From Algicella marina (GTDB lineage: Bacteria > Pseudomonadota > Alphaproteobacteria > Rhodobacterales > Rhodobacteraceae): a stretch of DNA of 64,000 nucleotides. The translations under genes and the position numbers were made by a program. Location: the NCBI RefSeq assembly GCF_009931615.1, contig NZ_CP046620.1, forward strand, positions 3,146,501 to 3,210,500, read 5' to 3'. Below the pieces are notes generated by a model. It had not been told where the DNA came from. It made no database searches and worked only from the letters and a program-made list of their open reading frames with translations. Below are positions 28,307-37,453 of this stretch, piece by piece (positions within the stretch are counted from its first letter, which is position 1; each line of letters starts with the position of its first letter).

Positions 28307-29557
28307 TCAGCCAAAAGACTTGGTTTTGCTGCGTGGAAAATCACGGAAATCAAAGGCTTTTGCACTCTCTCCGCCGGCAAGTGACGCCCTGAACGACTTG
28401 TCGAAGGCCTTAAGGTCGAAGCCGGTATCGCGCTCGGCGAACAGGGCGCTGTCAAGCTTCCGGAGGAGTTCGAACCGTTCCTCGTTCGCCGGACGACGCG
28501 CAGAGAGTTCGCGGGCCGCACGGCGCAACGACGGGAGGTTACCGGCGGCTACGGCACGGCGATAAGCCAATTGGCGATGGCAGTCAGCGGCCATTTGCCG
28601 GGGCGCGGCGAAGGAGAGGACGCGACCCTGGCCCAATACCAACAGAAAACCCCCGATGACCGCAAGAAACAGTGCTGCCCGAACCGGCAGTGCGGCGAGA
28701 TTGACGGGTTCGGCCGAGGCGACGGCACCGGGTGGCGGCAACTCGCCTTCCGCGTAGGCTACGCGCTGAGAGGAGATGACGACGTCCCGCATCAGCCGGT
28801 TTTCGGTATCAAAATAGGAGAAGGTGATTGGCTCAAGGATCGCTGAAGGCGGGTTCGCAGGCCGGATGGTCCATCGCCAGAAGGCGCGGGACACGGGGCC
28901 ATGTGGCGAAAGTTCCACCAGCCGTTTTTCAGGATGGGGAAAGATATGAGCGCTGGGGCTGCGCAATTCCGGCATCGGCGGGATCATGTCCGGCGAGGCA
29001 CCGACGGCTATGACCGTGATGATCCGCAACACGCCGTCGCCTTCGCCCAACTGGTCCGGTGCATTGGACCATGAATCTGAAATCTGCAACCTGCGTACCG
29101 GAAACCACCAGTCCTCCACGGCCGGTGCGGGCGCGACATCGAGTTGGACCGGTTCGGAATGGATGTCGTATTCGAACCAGTTGTTGTTGTCGTCCAGAAG
29201 GGTGAGGTGGTGGGTGAAGCTGCCGATCTCGATCTTGCCTTCCTCGTCGGGAAAGAGGGCCATGCGCCGTCGCATGTTTTTAACCGGCAAACCATCGACC
29301 ATGCTCTCATACCAGTGATCGGAACCGAGTTGCATCCAGTTGAAGCCCGCAAGGTCCGGCATCACCAGCTTTTCACGGGTGATGTGGCGGCGATAGGTGC
29401 CGTGAATGGTGATCAGCACCATTTCCTGCTGAAAGGGCGTGACGTTCTGCTGGTCCAGCGTCACCGTCAGGCTGAAATCTTCCGGGTCCACCTCCGTCTG
29501 GGCGAGAGCGATGCCGGGCAGGAGGAGAAAAAGGAGGGCGGCAAAGACTCTCACCAT
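28307..29557 (-). CDS. BatD-like membrane-anchored protein
   Basis: 416 residues, signal peptide ending ALAQ. A large periplasmic beta-rich region ([29 protein letters not shown]) is followed by a transmembrane segment near 300-320 ([16 protein letters not shown]) and a cytoplasmic helical tail. This is the BatD layout. Overlaps the upstream TPR gene by 7 bases. Last gene of an eight-gene MoxR/Bat-type operon that resembles mxaR-S-A-C-K-L and may help insert metal or assemble the methanol dehydrogenase (inference). Confidence 0.82.
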   Translation of the reverse strand: MVRVFAALLFLLLPGIALAQTEVDPEDFSLTVTLDQQNVTPFQQEMVLITIHGTYRRHITREKLVMPDLAGFNWMQLGSDHWYESMVDGLPVKNMRRRMALFPDEEGKIEIGSFTHHLTLLDDNNNWFEYDIHSEPVQLDVAPAPAVEDWWFPVRRLQISDSWSNAPDQLGEGDGVLRIITVIAVGASPDMIPPMPELRSPSAHIFPHPEKRLVELSPHGPVSRAFWRWTIRPANPPSAILEPITFSYFDTENRLMRDVVISSQRVAYAEGELPPPGAVASAEPVNLAALPVRAALFLAVIGGFLLVLGQGRVLSFAAPRQMAADCHRQLAYRRAVAAGNLPSLRRAARELSARRPANEERFELLRKLDSALFAERDTGFDLKAFDKSFRASLAGGESAKAFDFRDFPRSKTKSFG

Positions 29558-30246
29558 GGTTCCTCCGCTTCCGGCTGACCGATTCCCGCCGCCTTGCGCC
29601 GCTTGTATTCATGCTTGATCCGCTCCGCCAGATAGGTGCCGGGCACGTCTTCCAGCGTTGCGAGCCAGCGTTCGTTGGCGACAACGAACTTGTCATCGAA
29701 CACCTTGCGAACGCGGGCCTCGCCGGTGCTCTGCAATTCGGGCAGGCCAAGCAGCGGTGCGGCGTTGGTGATGCCGTCGCCGCCACCCGCCGCTCTTGCC
29801 GTGCCCTGAGCGACATCAGCTGCGACCACCTCGTCGCCCTCCTTATCCTCGAACCATTTGACCGGGGCCTCTGCCGATACGGCCGTTCCGGCGTAGAAGG
29901 CACGGACGAGGTCGAAGTTGGCCTGGGCCTCCTCGTCCGCCGGATTGGCGAGCAGGGCAATGTCATAAGCCTCCAGCGCGGCTGCGTAGCGCCCTTCCAT
30001 CGCGGCAGCATTGCCGCGATTGAAAGCCGTGGCCATGCCACCGGTTCTGAAACTCTCGTCCGCCTGCGCGAAGTAACCAGCGCGGTACTGGGCAACACCC
30101 TGCCACGCCGGATCGTCGAAAGCGTGCGCCGCCAGCCCCGGCAGACCCAGCGAGAGCGCGAGACGACCAAACGGCGCGGTTCCGCCGAGCAGGTAGGCGG
30201 CAAGGAGGCTGATAACGGCGAGAGTGAAGAGGATAAGGCGGTTCAT
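29551..30246 (-). CDS. MxaK/BatB-C-like TPR membrane protein
   Basis: 231 residues, one N-terminal transmembrane segment (LILFTLAVISLLAAYLLGG) and a TPR-like region at about 50-115 (AQYRAGYFAQADESF, AFNRGNAAAMEGRYAAALEAY). MxaK and the TPR parts of Bat operons share this plan. Four-base overlap with the VWA gene upstream. Expected to act in the periplasm next to the VWA proteins. Confidence 0.8.
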   Translation of the reverse strand: MNRLILFTLAVISLLAAYLLGGTAPFGRLALSLGLPGLAAHAFDDPAWQGVAQYRAGYFAQADESFRTGGMATAFNRGNAAAMEGRYAAALEAYDIALLANPADEEAQANFDLVRAFYAGTAVSAEAPVKWFEDKEGDEVVAADVAQGTARAAGGGDGITNAAPLLGLPELQSTGEARVRKVFDDKFVVANERWLATLEDVPGTYLAERIKHEYKRRKAAGIGQPEAEEPW

Positions 30247-31166
30247 GCGCTTTGCCTTCGGAAAAAGCCGAGGGCGGGAAGCAGGGCCAGAAGCAGAAGG
30301 TAACGACCGAAATCTCGCCAGACCAGAAGTTGGTAGCTCTGCTGTTCCAGTCGCGAGGTGGCATCATTGCTGAGATCGGCAGCCAGCGCATTGGCTTCGT
30401 TCAACTCATAGAGTCGGCCGCCGCCGAGACTGGCAAGCGTTTCTGCCTGAGCGCGCATCTCGCCCGTTTCACGGGCCCGCTCCGTCGGCGCGTAGACGAC
30501 AGAAAGCCGGCCGCCGATATCCGCGATCTCCGCAGCCTGTGCCAGCGCTTCGGGGCCAAGCCCGGCACCGTCTGTCATCAGCACGACATCGCCGGCCAGA
30601 ATGCGGGCCTCGCGCAAAAGCTCCGCCGCACGGGAGAGACCGAGCGCCGGTCGCGTTCCGGTGTCCGGTACGGTTTCATCGTTGAGCAGCGTCATTGTGA
30701 AACCCAGATTGCGGGTGTCGGCCGTCAATGGTGCGGCGAGGTAGGCATCGCCCGCATAGACGATCAGGGCCCCCGGCTTCGTGGACAGAGCGTTCACCCC
30801 GACGCGGCCCATGGTGACGGTCGCGGGCCAGAGTGCACTGCCGGTCATCGAGGGGGAGACGTCCATCACGAAAATTACGCCATCGAGGTTGCGGAATGAC
30901 AACGCATCGCGCCGTTCCAGCGCCGGGCCGGTCAGCGCAAGGGCCGTAAGTGCGGCGGCCAGCAACGGCAGGTGGTTGGCGGAGTGGCGCGGCGAAGTTT
31001 CCACCCGGCCGAGCGCCCGCATTGCCGCCATAAGGTCCGGGTCGATCACGCTTTCCCAATCGCCGATGCGGTTGCGACGTCGGTAGAGGCGGACAGCAAG
31101 AATGGCTATGGCCACGATCGCCAGCAGCCAGAACGGGCGAAGGAGGGAAAAGACCGCCAGTGTCAT
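30243..31166 (-). CDS. VWA-domain membrane protein (MxaL/BatB-like)
   Basis: 307 residues from ATG 31166, which overlaps the preceding stop (ATGA); the ATG at 31229 would overlap further. Two N-terminal hydrophobic segments (about 7-25 and 65-80), a VWA domain with MIDAS motif FVMDVSPSM, and a C-terminal transmembrane helix (YLLLLALLPALGFF). The second of two consecutive VWA genes, as in mxaC-mxaL and batA-batB. Confidence 0.87.
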   Translation of the reverse strand: MTLAVFSLLRPFWLLAIVAIAILAVRLYRRRNRIGDWESVIDPDLMAAMRALGRVETSPRHSANHLPLLAAALTALALTGPALERRDALSFRNLDGVIFVMDVSPSMTGSALWPATVTMGRVGVNALSTKPGALIVYAGDAYLAAPLTADTRNLGFTMTLLNDETVPDTGTRPALGLSRAAELLREARILAGDVVLMTDGAGLGPEALAQAAEIADIGGRLSVVYAPTERARETGEMRAQAETLASLGGGRLYELNEANALAADLSNDATSRLEQQSYQLLVWRDFGRYLLLLALLPALGFFRRQSA

Positions 31167-32116
31167 GCCCGCTCCCTCCACCCCAGCAGCAGGCAGCCGA
31201 GACCGGCGAGGATTGCCGGATAAATCCAAAGGTCATGGTAGATGGCCGCCGAGAGACCGGCGCTTTCGGTCGATTCCAGCCGGTCGAGATCCTGCGTCAC
31301 GGCGACAAGGTCATCGGAGGTGCGGACGCGAAACATCGTTCCACCGGAAAGATCGGCCATGGACTGGAGCGTGGTGGCATCGACAACACCGCGTTCGTTC
31401 GGGCTTTCCTCCACCGATTTTGGGCCGAACGCGATGGTGTGCACGCGTACTCCCAGTTCGGCGGCCAGCTTGGCGACATCCCGCGGCGTTGCGGCGCCGG
31501 CGTTGCTGGCACCATCGGAGAGAAGGATGACGACGCGGCTTTCGGCCTCGGAAACAGACAGGCGTTTGAGGGCGATGCCCAGCGCGTCGGAAATGTTGGT
31601 GGCGCGACCGGAAACGCCGATCACGGCTTCCTCCACCGTTCGGGCGACGGATTCCACATCAAAAGTCAGGGGCGAGGCGAAATAGGCTTCCGACCCGAAG
31701 ACGACGAGGCCCACACGGTCACCGCCACGGCGGCGGATGAAGTCGGCGCCAACTGTTCGGACAACGTCGAGACGGCTGGCAGTCTCGCCATCGAGCTCGA
31801 AATCCTCGCGCACCATCGAACCGGACAGGTCCAGCGCGATGACGAGATCACGGCCGGACATCGGCAGGGCACCGGAAGGTTGCAGCAAGCGCGGGCCGGA
31901 AATGGCCGTGACCAGCAACACCCAGATCGCGATGGGTAGCAACAGATTGGCGGAGCGGGCTCGGCCTTCAGCCCGGGACTGCCCGAGGATCGAACGGGCG
32001 ACGCCTTCGGGGACGGTAAGAAGGGCTCCTTCGGCGGGGCGCGGGGCAAGCAGAAACCAGGCAAGTAGCGGCAAGGGCAGCAGAAGCAGCGCCCAGGGGT
32101 CCGCCAGTTCAGGCAT
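31163..32116 (-). CDS. VWA-domain membrane protein (MxaC/BatA-like)
   Basis: 317 residues from ATG 32116 (MPELADPW), overlapping the 82-residue gene upstream by 8 bases. Hydrophobic segments at about 10-25 and 55-75, then a VWA domain with the intact MIDAS motif IALDLSGSM, TNISDALG and LLSDG, and a C-terminal transmembrane helix. BatA/MxaC-type proteins bind metal through the MIDAS site and work with MoxR ATPases. Confidence 0.88.
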   Translation of the reverse strand: MPELADPWALLLLPLPLLAWFLLAPRPAEGALLTVPEGVARSILGQSRAEGRARSANLLLPIAIWVLLVTAISGPRLLQPSGALPMSGRDLVIALDLSGSMVREDFELDGETASRLDVVRTVGADFIRRRGGDRVGLVVFGSEAYFASPLTFDVESVARTVEEAVIGVSGRATNISDALGIALKRLSVSEAESRVVILLSDGASNAGAATPRDVAKLAAELGVRVHTIAFGPKSVEESPNERGVVDATTLQSMADLSGGTMFRVRTSDDLVAVTQDLDRLESTESAGLSAAIYHDLWIYPAILAGLGCLLLGWRERA

Positions 32117-32357
32117 TGCGCGCTCCGTTGACCATGGCTTCAAGATCGTCGTAATCGGGCTTGGCCGATTTGGCCTTGCGGGCCCCGTCCTCTGCCTCTT
32201 GCAAGGTGCGGACGAGACTGACTATGCGGGCGTCCACTGGCTCGCCGGTTCGGGCAGGTTTGCCGGTGTTGGTAGCGGGCATAACCCGGCGGAACAGCGT
32301 CAGCGGCAGCAGCACGAGAGCAGCAATTGCGAGGCGAAGCGTCGTTGTGTCAGGCAT
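32109..32357 (-). CDS. Small membrane protein of MoxR/Bat operon
   Basis: 82 residues from ATG 32357. One transmembrane segment near the N-terminus (LAIAALVLLPLTLF) and a charged cytoplasmic tail (RTLQEAEDGARKAKSAKPDYDD). The start lies within the last codons of the preceding gene, so the two are coupled. No family recognised. Its position and tight overlaps on both sides support it as a real gene. Confidence 0.65.
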   Translation of the reverse strand: MPDTTTLRLAIAALVLLPLTLFRRVMPATNTGKPARTGEPVDARIVSLVRTLQEAEDGARKAKSAKPDYDDLEAMVNGARNA

Positions 32358-32727
32358 TGCTGATCCCCCTGATACTGGCCACGAGCCGCTCAGCATCCGG
32401 CAGCGGGCCTTTACGGTACAGTTCTTCGGTAAATTCGCGGGCGCGCGCGGGATCATGCGACCGCAGGATATGCAGGAGGCCAATGACGCGCATGTCCTCC
32501 GGCAGGCCGTCAAGACGGCCCATGCTTTCCTCCGCCGTGGGCGGACGTGGCGGTTGCTGTCGGCGGGTGACGAGCGGCAGGACAGCGCTGAACAGCAAGG
32601 CGACCAGCAATCCGAGACCGATGGCAACGGCCAGATCAGCAATGAGGCCGCCCGGCGCTTCGGCGGGCAGGCGGATATCCTGCATGGCGGCGATCATGTC
32701 ATCCCGTGTCAGCCCCCGCTCCGACAT
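32350..32727 (-). CDS. Small membrane protein, DUF4381-like position in MoxR/Bat operon
   Basis: 125 residues, one central transmembrane segment (about 28-50: LIADLAVAIGLGLLVALLF) and a soluble C-terminal part with LHILRSHDPARAREFTEELYRKGPLPD. Between DUF58 and the VWA genes, Bat operons usually carry a DUF4381 protein; the plan fits, but I cannot confirm the family by motif. Stop of the DUF58 gene is 1 base away. Confidence 0.7.
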   Translation of the reverse strand: MSERGLTRDDMIAAMQDIRLPAEAPGGLIADLAVAIGLGLLVALLFSAVLPLVTRRQQPPRPPTAEESMGRLDGLPEDMRVIGLLHILRSHDPARAREFTEELYRKGPLPDAERLVASIRGISNA

Positions 32728-32728
32728 T

Positions 32729-33622
32729 TCAGCCCCCCAGCGTCCGGATCATGGCCTCGGTGGAACCACCGGCGTCGAGGGTGATGCATGGGATATCGGC
32801 GGGCAGGGTGGCCCCGCGCGGTTCGGTCGCGCCCCGCCCGGAAACGCGGGCCCGCATGCGGCGGCCGCCGACCGCCATAGGGTACTGACCTGCGGGCAGA
32901 TTGCCGAGGATACTGTCGCCGATCATCAGCACCCGCGGGTTGCGGCGGCGCGAAAGATCGCCAAGGACGTCGGCCAGCCCATCGCCCGGGGTGTCGAGGC
33001 CCGAGGCCAGCACGATCTCCGCACCGCTGGGTGTGATGCGGGAAATGCCGGTCAGTGCCTGATCGAGCGGCGGATCTGCTCGCGCGCCCGAAGGACCGGC
33101 CAGCGCGGCCTCGTGCGCCCGCGCCAGACCGCCAATGACGGCGAGCATTCCCCGGCTCCGCCCGCGTGGCGATACGGCGAAGGAGCCATCTGCCGTGAGG
33201 GCGAGCAGGGCCACACGCTCACCCGCCTCCACTGCCCGCCAGCCGGTGATTGCCAGCGCCTCGGCGGCGGCGACGGAGCGAAAGGCCCTTTGCATTCCCC
33301 AGAGCATGGAGGGTCGGAAATCAGCGACCAGCAGTGTCACCCTGTCGCGTTCCTCGTGGAAGCGGCGAATATAGAGATGGCCAGTGCGTGCCGTCGCGCC
33401 CCGGTCGATGTGGCGAAGGTCGTCGCCCTCGGCATATATGCGGTTGTCGGCGACTTCCTGGCCATTGCCGCGCCGCTTGATGACAAAACCGCCCGGCATT
33501 GCGGACACGGGTCCAGCGTCGCGGTTTTCAGCGCCGAGCATGTCCGCCCGCAAGGCAATCAGCACCGCCGGATCAACATGGGTTCCGGGGTGACTGAATG
33601 CCGATGCGGGCTGCGGCTTCAC
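32729..33622 (-). CDS. DUF58-domain protein (MxaS-like)
   Basis: 297 residues using a GTG start at 33622 that overlaps the MoxR stop (GTGA). The first in-frame ATG (33694) would force a 76-base overlap and encode low-complexity sequence. The DUF58 core is seen at GNGQEVADNRIYAEGDDLRHIDRGATARTG (written here as the region near residues 50-80) with the conserved D-R-H-I-D. A degenerate VWA-like domain follows. Works with MoxR ATPases in the MxaR-MxaS pair. Confidence 0.85.
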   Translation of the reverse strand: MKPQPASAFSHPGTHVDPAVLIALRADMLGAENRDAGPVSAMPGGFVIKRRGNGQEVADNRIYAEGDDLRHIDRGATARTGHLYIRRFHEERDRVTLLVADFRPSMLWGMQRAFRSVAAAEALAITGWRAVEAGERVALLALTADGSFAVSPRGRSRGMLAVIGGLARAHEAALAGPSGARADPPLDQALTGISRITPSGAEIVLASGLDTPGDGLADVLGDLSRRRNPRVLMIGDSILGNLPAGQYPMAVGGRRMRARVSGRGATEPRGATLPADIPCITLDAGGSTEAMIRTLGG

Positions 33623-34581
33623 AGGGCTTCCGTTGCCGACAGGATGTCGGCGATGATGCCACGGGCCGTGCGGCCGTCGGCTGTCGCCCGCCAACTGAGC
33701 ACCAACCGGTGAGAGAGAGCATCGCCGGCAACGGCTTCCACGTCTTCCGGAAGCGCATGGTCGCGGCCGCGAAGGTAGGCACGGGCCTTTGCACAGGCCG
33801 CAAGGGCAAGCGACCCACGGGGAGAGACGGGATGGTCGATTTCGGATCGGAACGGTTCGTCCCGCGTGGCCATGACCAGGCGGACGATGAAATCCCGCAA
33901 CGCCGGTGACAGATGCACCGCCATCGCCTCTGATCGGGCGGCAGTGATGTCACCGAGATCGAGACTGCTGATCGCCCCGCCTGTGCCGGATTGCTCCGCT
34001 TCCACAAGATCGAGGATTTGCCGTTCCGCCACGGCGTCTGGCAGTTCGAGCATGATGTGGAGGAGAAACCGGTCGAGTTGGGCCTCCGGCAAGGGAAAGG
34101 TGCCTTCATGCTCTATCGGATTCTGGGTGGCGACGACGGTAAAGGGGTCGGGCAGCGGATGGGTTTCGCCGCCACTGGTGACCTGCTGTTCTGCCATCGC
34201 CTCCAGCAGGGCGGATTGCACCTTCGGAGGTGCGCGATTGATCTCATCGACCAGCAGCAGGTTGTGGAACACCGGGCCGGGCGAAAACTCGAAGGAGCCC
34301 GTCTCCGGGCGGTAGACGTGTGTGCCGGTCGCGTCCGAAGGCAGCAGATCCGGTGTGCACTGGATACGGGCAAAACTGCCGCCCTGTGCGGCGGCCAGCA
34401 GCTTGACCGCGCGTGTCTTGGCAAGGCCGGGTGCGCCTTCCACCAGCACGTGGCCGCCAGCGAGGATGGCAATCAGCAGGCGTTCGATCAGGACGTCATG
34501 GCCAATAAGCCCGGCGGTGAGCGTTTCACCAAGGCTGGCAATCTTCTGCGCGTGCAGCGCAGAACCGGTTTCCGGCATCAT
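33619..34581 (-). CDS. moxR: MoxR-type AAA+ ATPase (MxaR-like)
   Basis: 320 residues. Walker A GAPGLAKT (49-56), Walker B LLLVDEINRAP (108-118), sensor region VVATQNPIEHEGTFPLPEAQ with arginine finger in LDRF. MoxR ATPases act as metal-insertion chaperones with VWA partners. First gene of an operon whose order (MoxR, DUF58, two small proteins, VWA, VWA, TPR, BatD) mirrors mxaRSACKL. A second ATG lies one codon later. Confidence 0.93.
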   Translation of the reverse strand: MMPETGSALHAQKIASLGETLTAGLIGHDVLIERLLIAILAGGHVLVEGAPGLAKTRAVKLLAAAQGGSFARIQCTPDLLPSDATGTHVYRPETGSFEFSPGPVFHNLLLVDEINRAPPKVQSALLEAMAEQQVTSGGETHPLPDPFTVVATQNPIEHEGTFPLPEAQLDRFLLHIMLELPDAVAERQILDLVEAEQSGTGGAISSLDLGDITAARSEAMAVHLSPALRDFIVRLVMATRDEPFRSEIDHPVSPRGSLALAACAKARAYLRGRDHALPEDVEAVAGDALSHRLVLSWRATADGRTARGIIADILSATEAL

Positions 34582-34668
34582 TCCCTCCCCCGCCCGTTAG
34601 CGGGCTTATCGGTTTGTTGGTGCGAGTGTGCGATTCCCGCGCCACCAGCACCATACAGCTTTTCGTCT

Positions 34669-35625
34669 TTATTTTCGTGTGTCGAGTCCGGCAAAGCCCG
34701 GCATGTGGCCGCATTCCGGGTCGACGATTTCGTCGGCGATTCCATCCGCCAGTGTCCTGTGCGCCATCTCCTCCAGATCGGTGAAACGGTCAGAGATGTA
34801 TTGTAGGAATGCAGGCGAATTGGATGAGGTGAGGCGGGTTCGGGCGAGGGCGTGCAGCATGAAGAGATCGAACTCGCACAAACCGCCCGGGTTGCTGCTG
34901 AGCATACCTTCCATGTAGCGAGGATCGTTCCAGTTCATATGGCGGAGGTTGACCGGGGTTTCCTGGATCTTGGACAGGAAAGGGCCGGTGGGCTCGAACA
35001 CGAGTATGTCGACGCCAAAGGAAAAGGCCTGGAACAGTTCCTCTGTCAGGATGGAGCGGTAGAAGCGCCGCTCAAGTTCACTTGGCTCAGGGCCACGCGG
35101 CTGTTTTACCAATAGATAGACGGCAGTGCCCTTCCGGCCGAAGTAGGTGATGGCCTGCGCGGGAGAAAATATGCGGTGATCACGATCCTTCGGCAAGCCG
35201 ATGTCGAATGTCTCGTCGATCCAGCGCAGATCCCGGTTATAGGCGATGAACGGCGGGCGGCCGCTGTAAAGGCGGATGTAGGTTTGCGCCGGTCCGCATG
35301 CCGATGCGTCGGCACCACTGCTCAGAAAGCCTTCGCTGCGGTTGAAGATGTTCCGCAGAAGGCGGTCGAAAGTTGCCAGTGTGGCGCGGGTTTCGTTGTG
35401 GGGTTTCTCGCCGATCAGGCAGACAGAGCCCTGCGCGATTTTCTTGCTGTCCAGGCGCACCGGCGGCATGGAGGCATCGCGCCGAAGGACCGAGGACCGA
35501 AGTTCGTAGACCCAGCCTTTCTGGGCGAGGCTGAGAAACGCTTCCTTGTCCGGCTCGGCCGCGGCGGCACCGGCGAAAGCCGAGGCCAGGGAGAGAAACA
35601 GAACCGTCAGGAACGATTTTGACAT
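34669..35625 (-). CDS. Secreted protein of unknown function
   Basis: 318 residues, signal peptide ending AGAAAA. Notable parts are RATLATFDRLLRNIFNRSEGF, SILTEELFQAFSFGVDI and GGLCEFDLFMLHALARTRL, a helix pattern loosely like DUF2927 proteins (EELxQA followed later by D-x-x-x-L-x-x-L). The HExxH zinc motif is absent. No close functional assignment. It stands between the MoxR operon and the ThDP enzyme on the same strand, with gaps of 87 and 124 bases. Confidence 0.7.
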   Translation of the reverse strand: MSKSFLTVLFLSLASAFAGAAAAEPDKEAFLSLAQKGWVYELRSSVLRRDASMPPVRLDSKKIAQGSVCLIGEKPHNETRATLATFDRLLRNIFNRSEGFLSSGADASACGPAQTYIRLYSGRPPFIAYNRDLRWIDETFDIGLPKDRDHRIFSPAQAITYFGRKGTAVYLLVKQPRGPEPSELERRFYRSILTEELFQAFSFGVDILVFEPTGPFLSKIQETPVNLRHMNWNDPRYMEGMLSSNPGGLCEFDLFMLHALARTRLTSSNSPAFLQYISDRFTDLEEMAHRTLADGIADEIVDPECGHMPGFAGLDTRK

Positions 35626-35749
35626 GATTGAACTAGAATGCGCGTCCGGTCATTTGTCCAGAAATACGCAAGGAAATGCCATATGGATCACGATCAAGCC
35701 CTCGTGACCTGCAATCGTGGCGCGTCGGACAGCCTTGCCTTGACCTCGT

Positions 35750-37453
35750 TCAATCCGGAAGGATGCGGATATCCAGCAAAGCGAGCCTGCCCTTGGCGGT
35801 TGCGGCCAGCGCCTTTTCCAGCGCCGGGATAACATCTGCGGGTTCCCGGACGGTGCGTGTCCACGCCCGGCTCGCCTCTGCTGTTTTCGTGAAATCCGGA
35901 GAGGGTTTCAATGCCGTCAGCGGCATGCGGTTGGCGCGGGAGGCGAAACCGTCTGGATAGACGCCGGTGACGGAGTGCCGCACGGCGCCCCATTCCTCGT
36001 TGTTGAGAACTATGACCAGGATGCCGAGTTCGAGTGCCTCGGCGATCTGGTGGCAGACTGTTGGGTTGGCGAACATGTAGGAGCCGTCGCCCATCGTGGC
36101 GACGACCGTGCGCGTTGGATCGGCAAGTTTCGCGCCGAGCGCTGCCGGGAAGGACCAGCCTAGGCCGCCGGAATGCGGCTCCACCAGCCAACTGAGATGC
36201 TCTCGCCGTTCCAACGGGCCCAGGATCGTGCCAAGTTCCGACAGAACGGTGGACGTTTCGCCTGCCAGAACCTCGCCCAGACAATGGCTGACATAGGCTT
36301 TGGTGATGCCCTTGGCGGTGCTGGCGGTGGCCAGTTCGTGGCGGACTTTACGCTCGGCGGCAGCGGCCTTTGCCAAGGCAGTGCGGCGGGTGGGCAGTTC
36401 CGCGCCACGCGGCATGTCCGACATCTCCGCCATCAGCGCCTCCATAATCGGAGCTACCTCTCCGGTCAGCGTAAGATCCGATCGGAAGGTCCGGGTGGGG
36501 AAACGGCTGAACAGCGGGTCTGGACCGATATGAATGACTTTGGCATCCGGGTTTACCGAGTGCTTGTCAGGCCACCACGGTGCGAGGGCATTGATGACCA
36601 CTACGACATCCGCCTCTTCCAGCCAGTGGCCGGGTTCCGGGCCAATGTGGCAGGGATGATCGGTTGGCAGGGCCAGCTGGGTGATCCACCAGCTTGGATA
36701 GGCGATGGCCCAGTCCTCCAACCATGCGCCGAAGGCCGTGAATGCCTCGTCGGATCCGAGACCGCGCTGCGCGAAGACGATGGGGCGTTTCGCATCCGCA
36801 ATCATCTCCGCCGCAGCGCGGATGGATGCCGGGCTGGCCATGGTTTCTGATGGCTGGATCGCAGGCGGTGCGAACAGGCCTTGGGTATCGATCTGCTCAC
36901 ACAGAACTTCGCGTGGCAGTGACAGATAGACGGGCCCTTTCGGGGTTGAGTTGGCAATCGCATGTGCACGATCGAGCAGTGGGGCCATCTGTTCGGGGAA
37001 ACGGAGTTCGTTTTCCCACTTGCAGGCCTCGCGCACCAGCGCCGCCTGGTCGAACATTTCCTGACCCCAACCGATCGGCACGGTGCGGGAGCCGAGTCGA
37101 CCCGCCTCCGTCACCGGCGTCCGCCCCGACATCAGCAGCATGGGAATATGTTCGCATGCAGCGTTGATCGCGCCGATGGCCCCGTTGGCCAGACCGACAT
37201 TCGTGTGCAACATCACCGCCTGCGCGCGTCCTGTCATCAGGTAGTAGCCGTGGGCCATGCCCATCGCGGCATGCTCGTGCGGGATCACCAGCGCCTGCGG
37301 CAGCTCCTGCCCACGCGCCCCTGCCTCGGCCAGCCCCTCGATAATCGGCGGAAAATCGGTGCCGGAATTGGCGAAGACATAATCGACGCCCAGCGCCTTC
37401 AGGCGTGGGAAGATGGCTCCGCCGGCCGTCATCTGTTCGTTTGCATCCGTCAT
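35750..37453 (-). CDS. Thiamine diphosphate-dependent enzyme, acetolactate synthase-like
   Basis: 567 residues from ATG 37453, overlapping the dctM stop (ATGA). Three-domain ThDP fold: N-terminal Pyr domain with catalytic Glu in IPHEHAAMGMAHG, central domain around 195-330, and PP domain with MGDGSYMFANP ... VLNNEEWG binding ThDP-Mg. Substrate unclear; benzoylformate decarboxylase, sulfoacetaldehyde acetyltransferase and oxalyl-CoA decarboxylase share this fold. Co-transcription with a TRAP transporter suggests it cleaves the imported 2-oxo or related acid (inference). Confidence 0.85.
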   Translation of the reverse strand: MTDANEQMTAGGAIFPRLKALGVDYVFANSGTDFPPIIEGLAEAGARGQELPQALVIPHEHAAMGMAHGYYLMTGRAQAVMLHTNVGLANGAIGAINAACEHIPMLLMSGRTPVTEAGRLGSRTVPIGWGQEMFDQAALVREACKWENELRFPEQMAPLLDRAHAIANSTPKGPVYLSLPREVLCEQIDTQGLFAPPAIQPSETMASPASIRAAAEMIADAKRPIVFAQRGLGSDEAFTAFGAWLEDWAIAYPSWWITQLALPTDHPCHIGPEPGHWLEEADVVVVINALAPWWPDKHSVNPDAKVIHIGPDPLFSRFPTRTFRSDLTLTGEVAPIMEALMAEMSDMPRGAELPTRRTALAKAAAAERKVRHELATASTAKGITKAYVSHCLGEVLAGETSTVLSELGTILGPLERREHLSWLVEPHSGGLGWSFPAALGAKLADPTRTVVATMGDGSYMFANPTVCHQIAEALELGILVIVLNNEEWGAVRHSVTGVYPDGFASRANRMPLTALKPSPDFTKTAEASRAWTRTVREPADVIPALEKALAATAKGRLALLDIRILPD

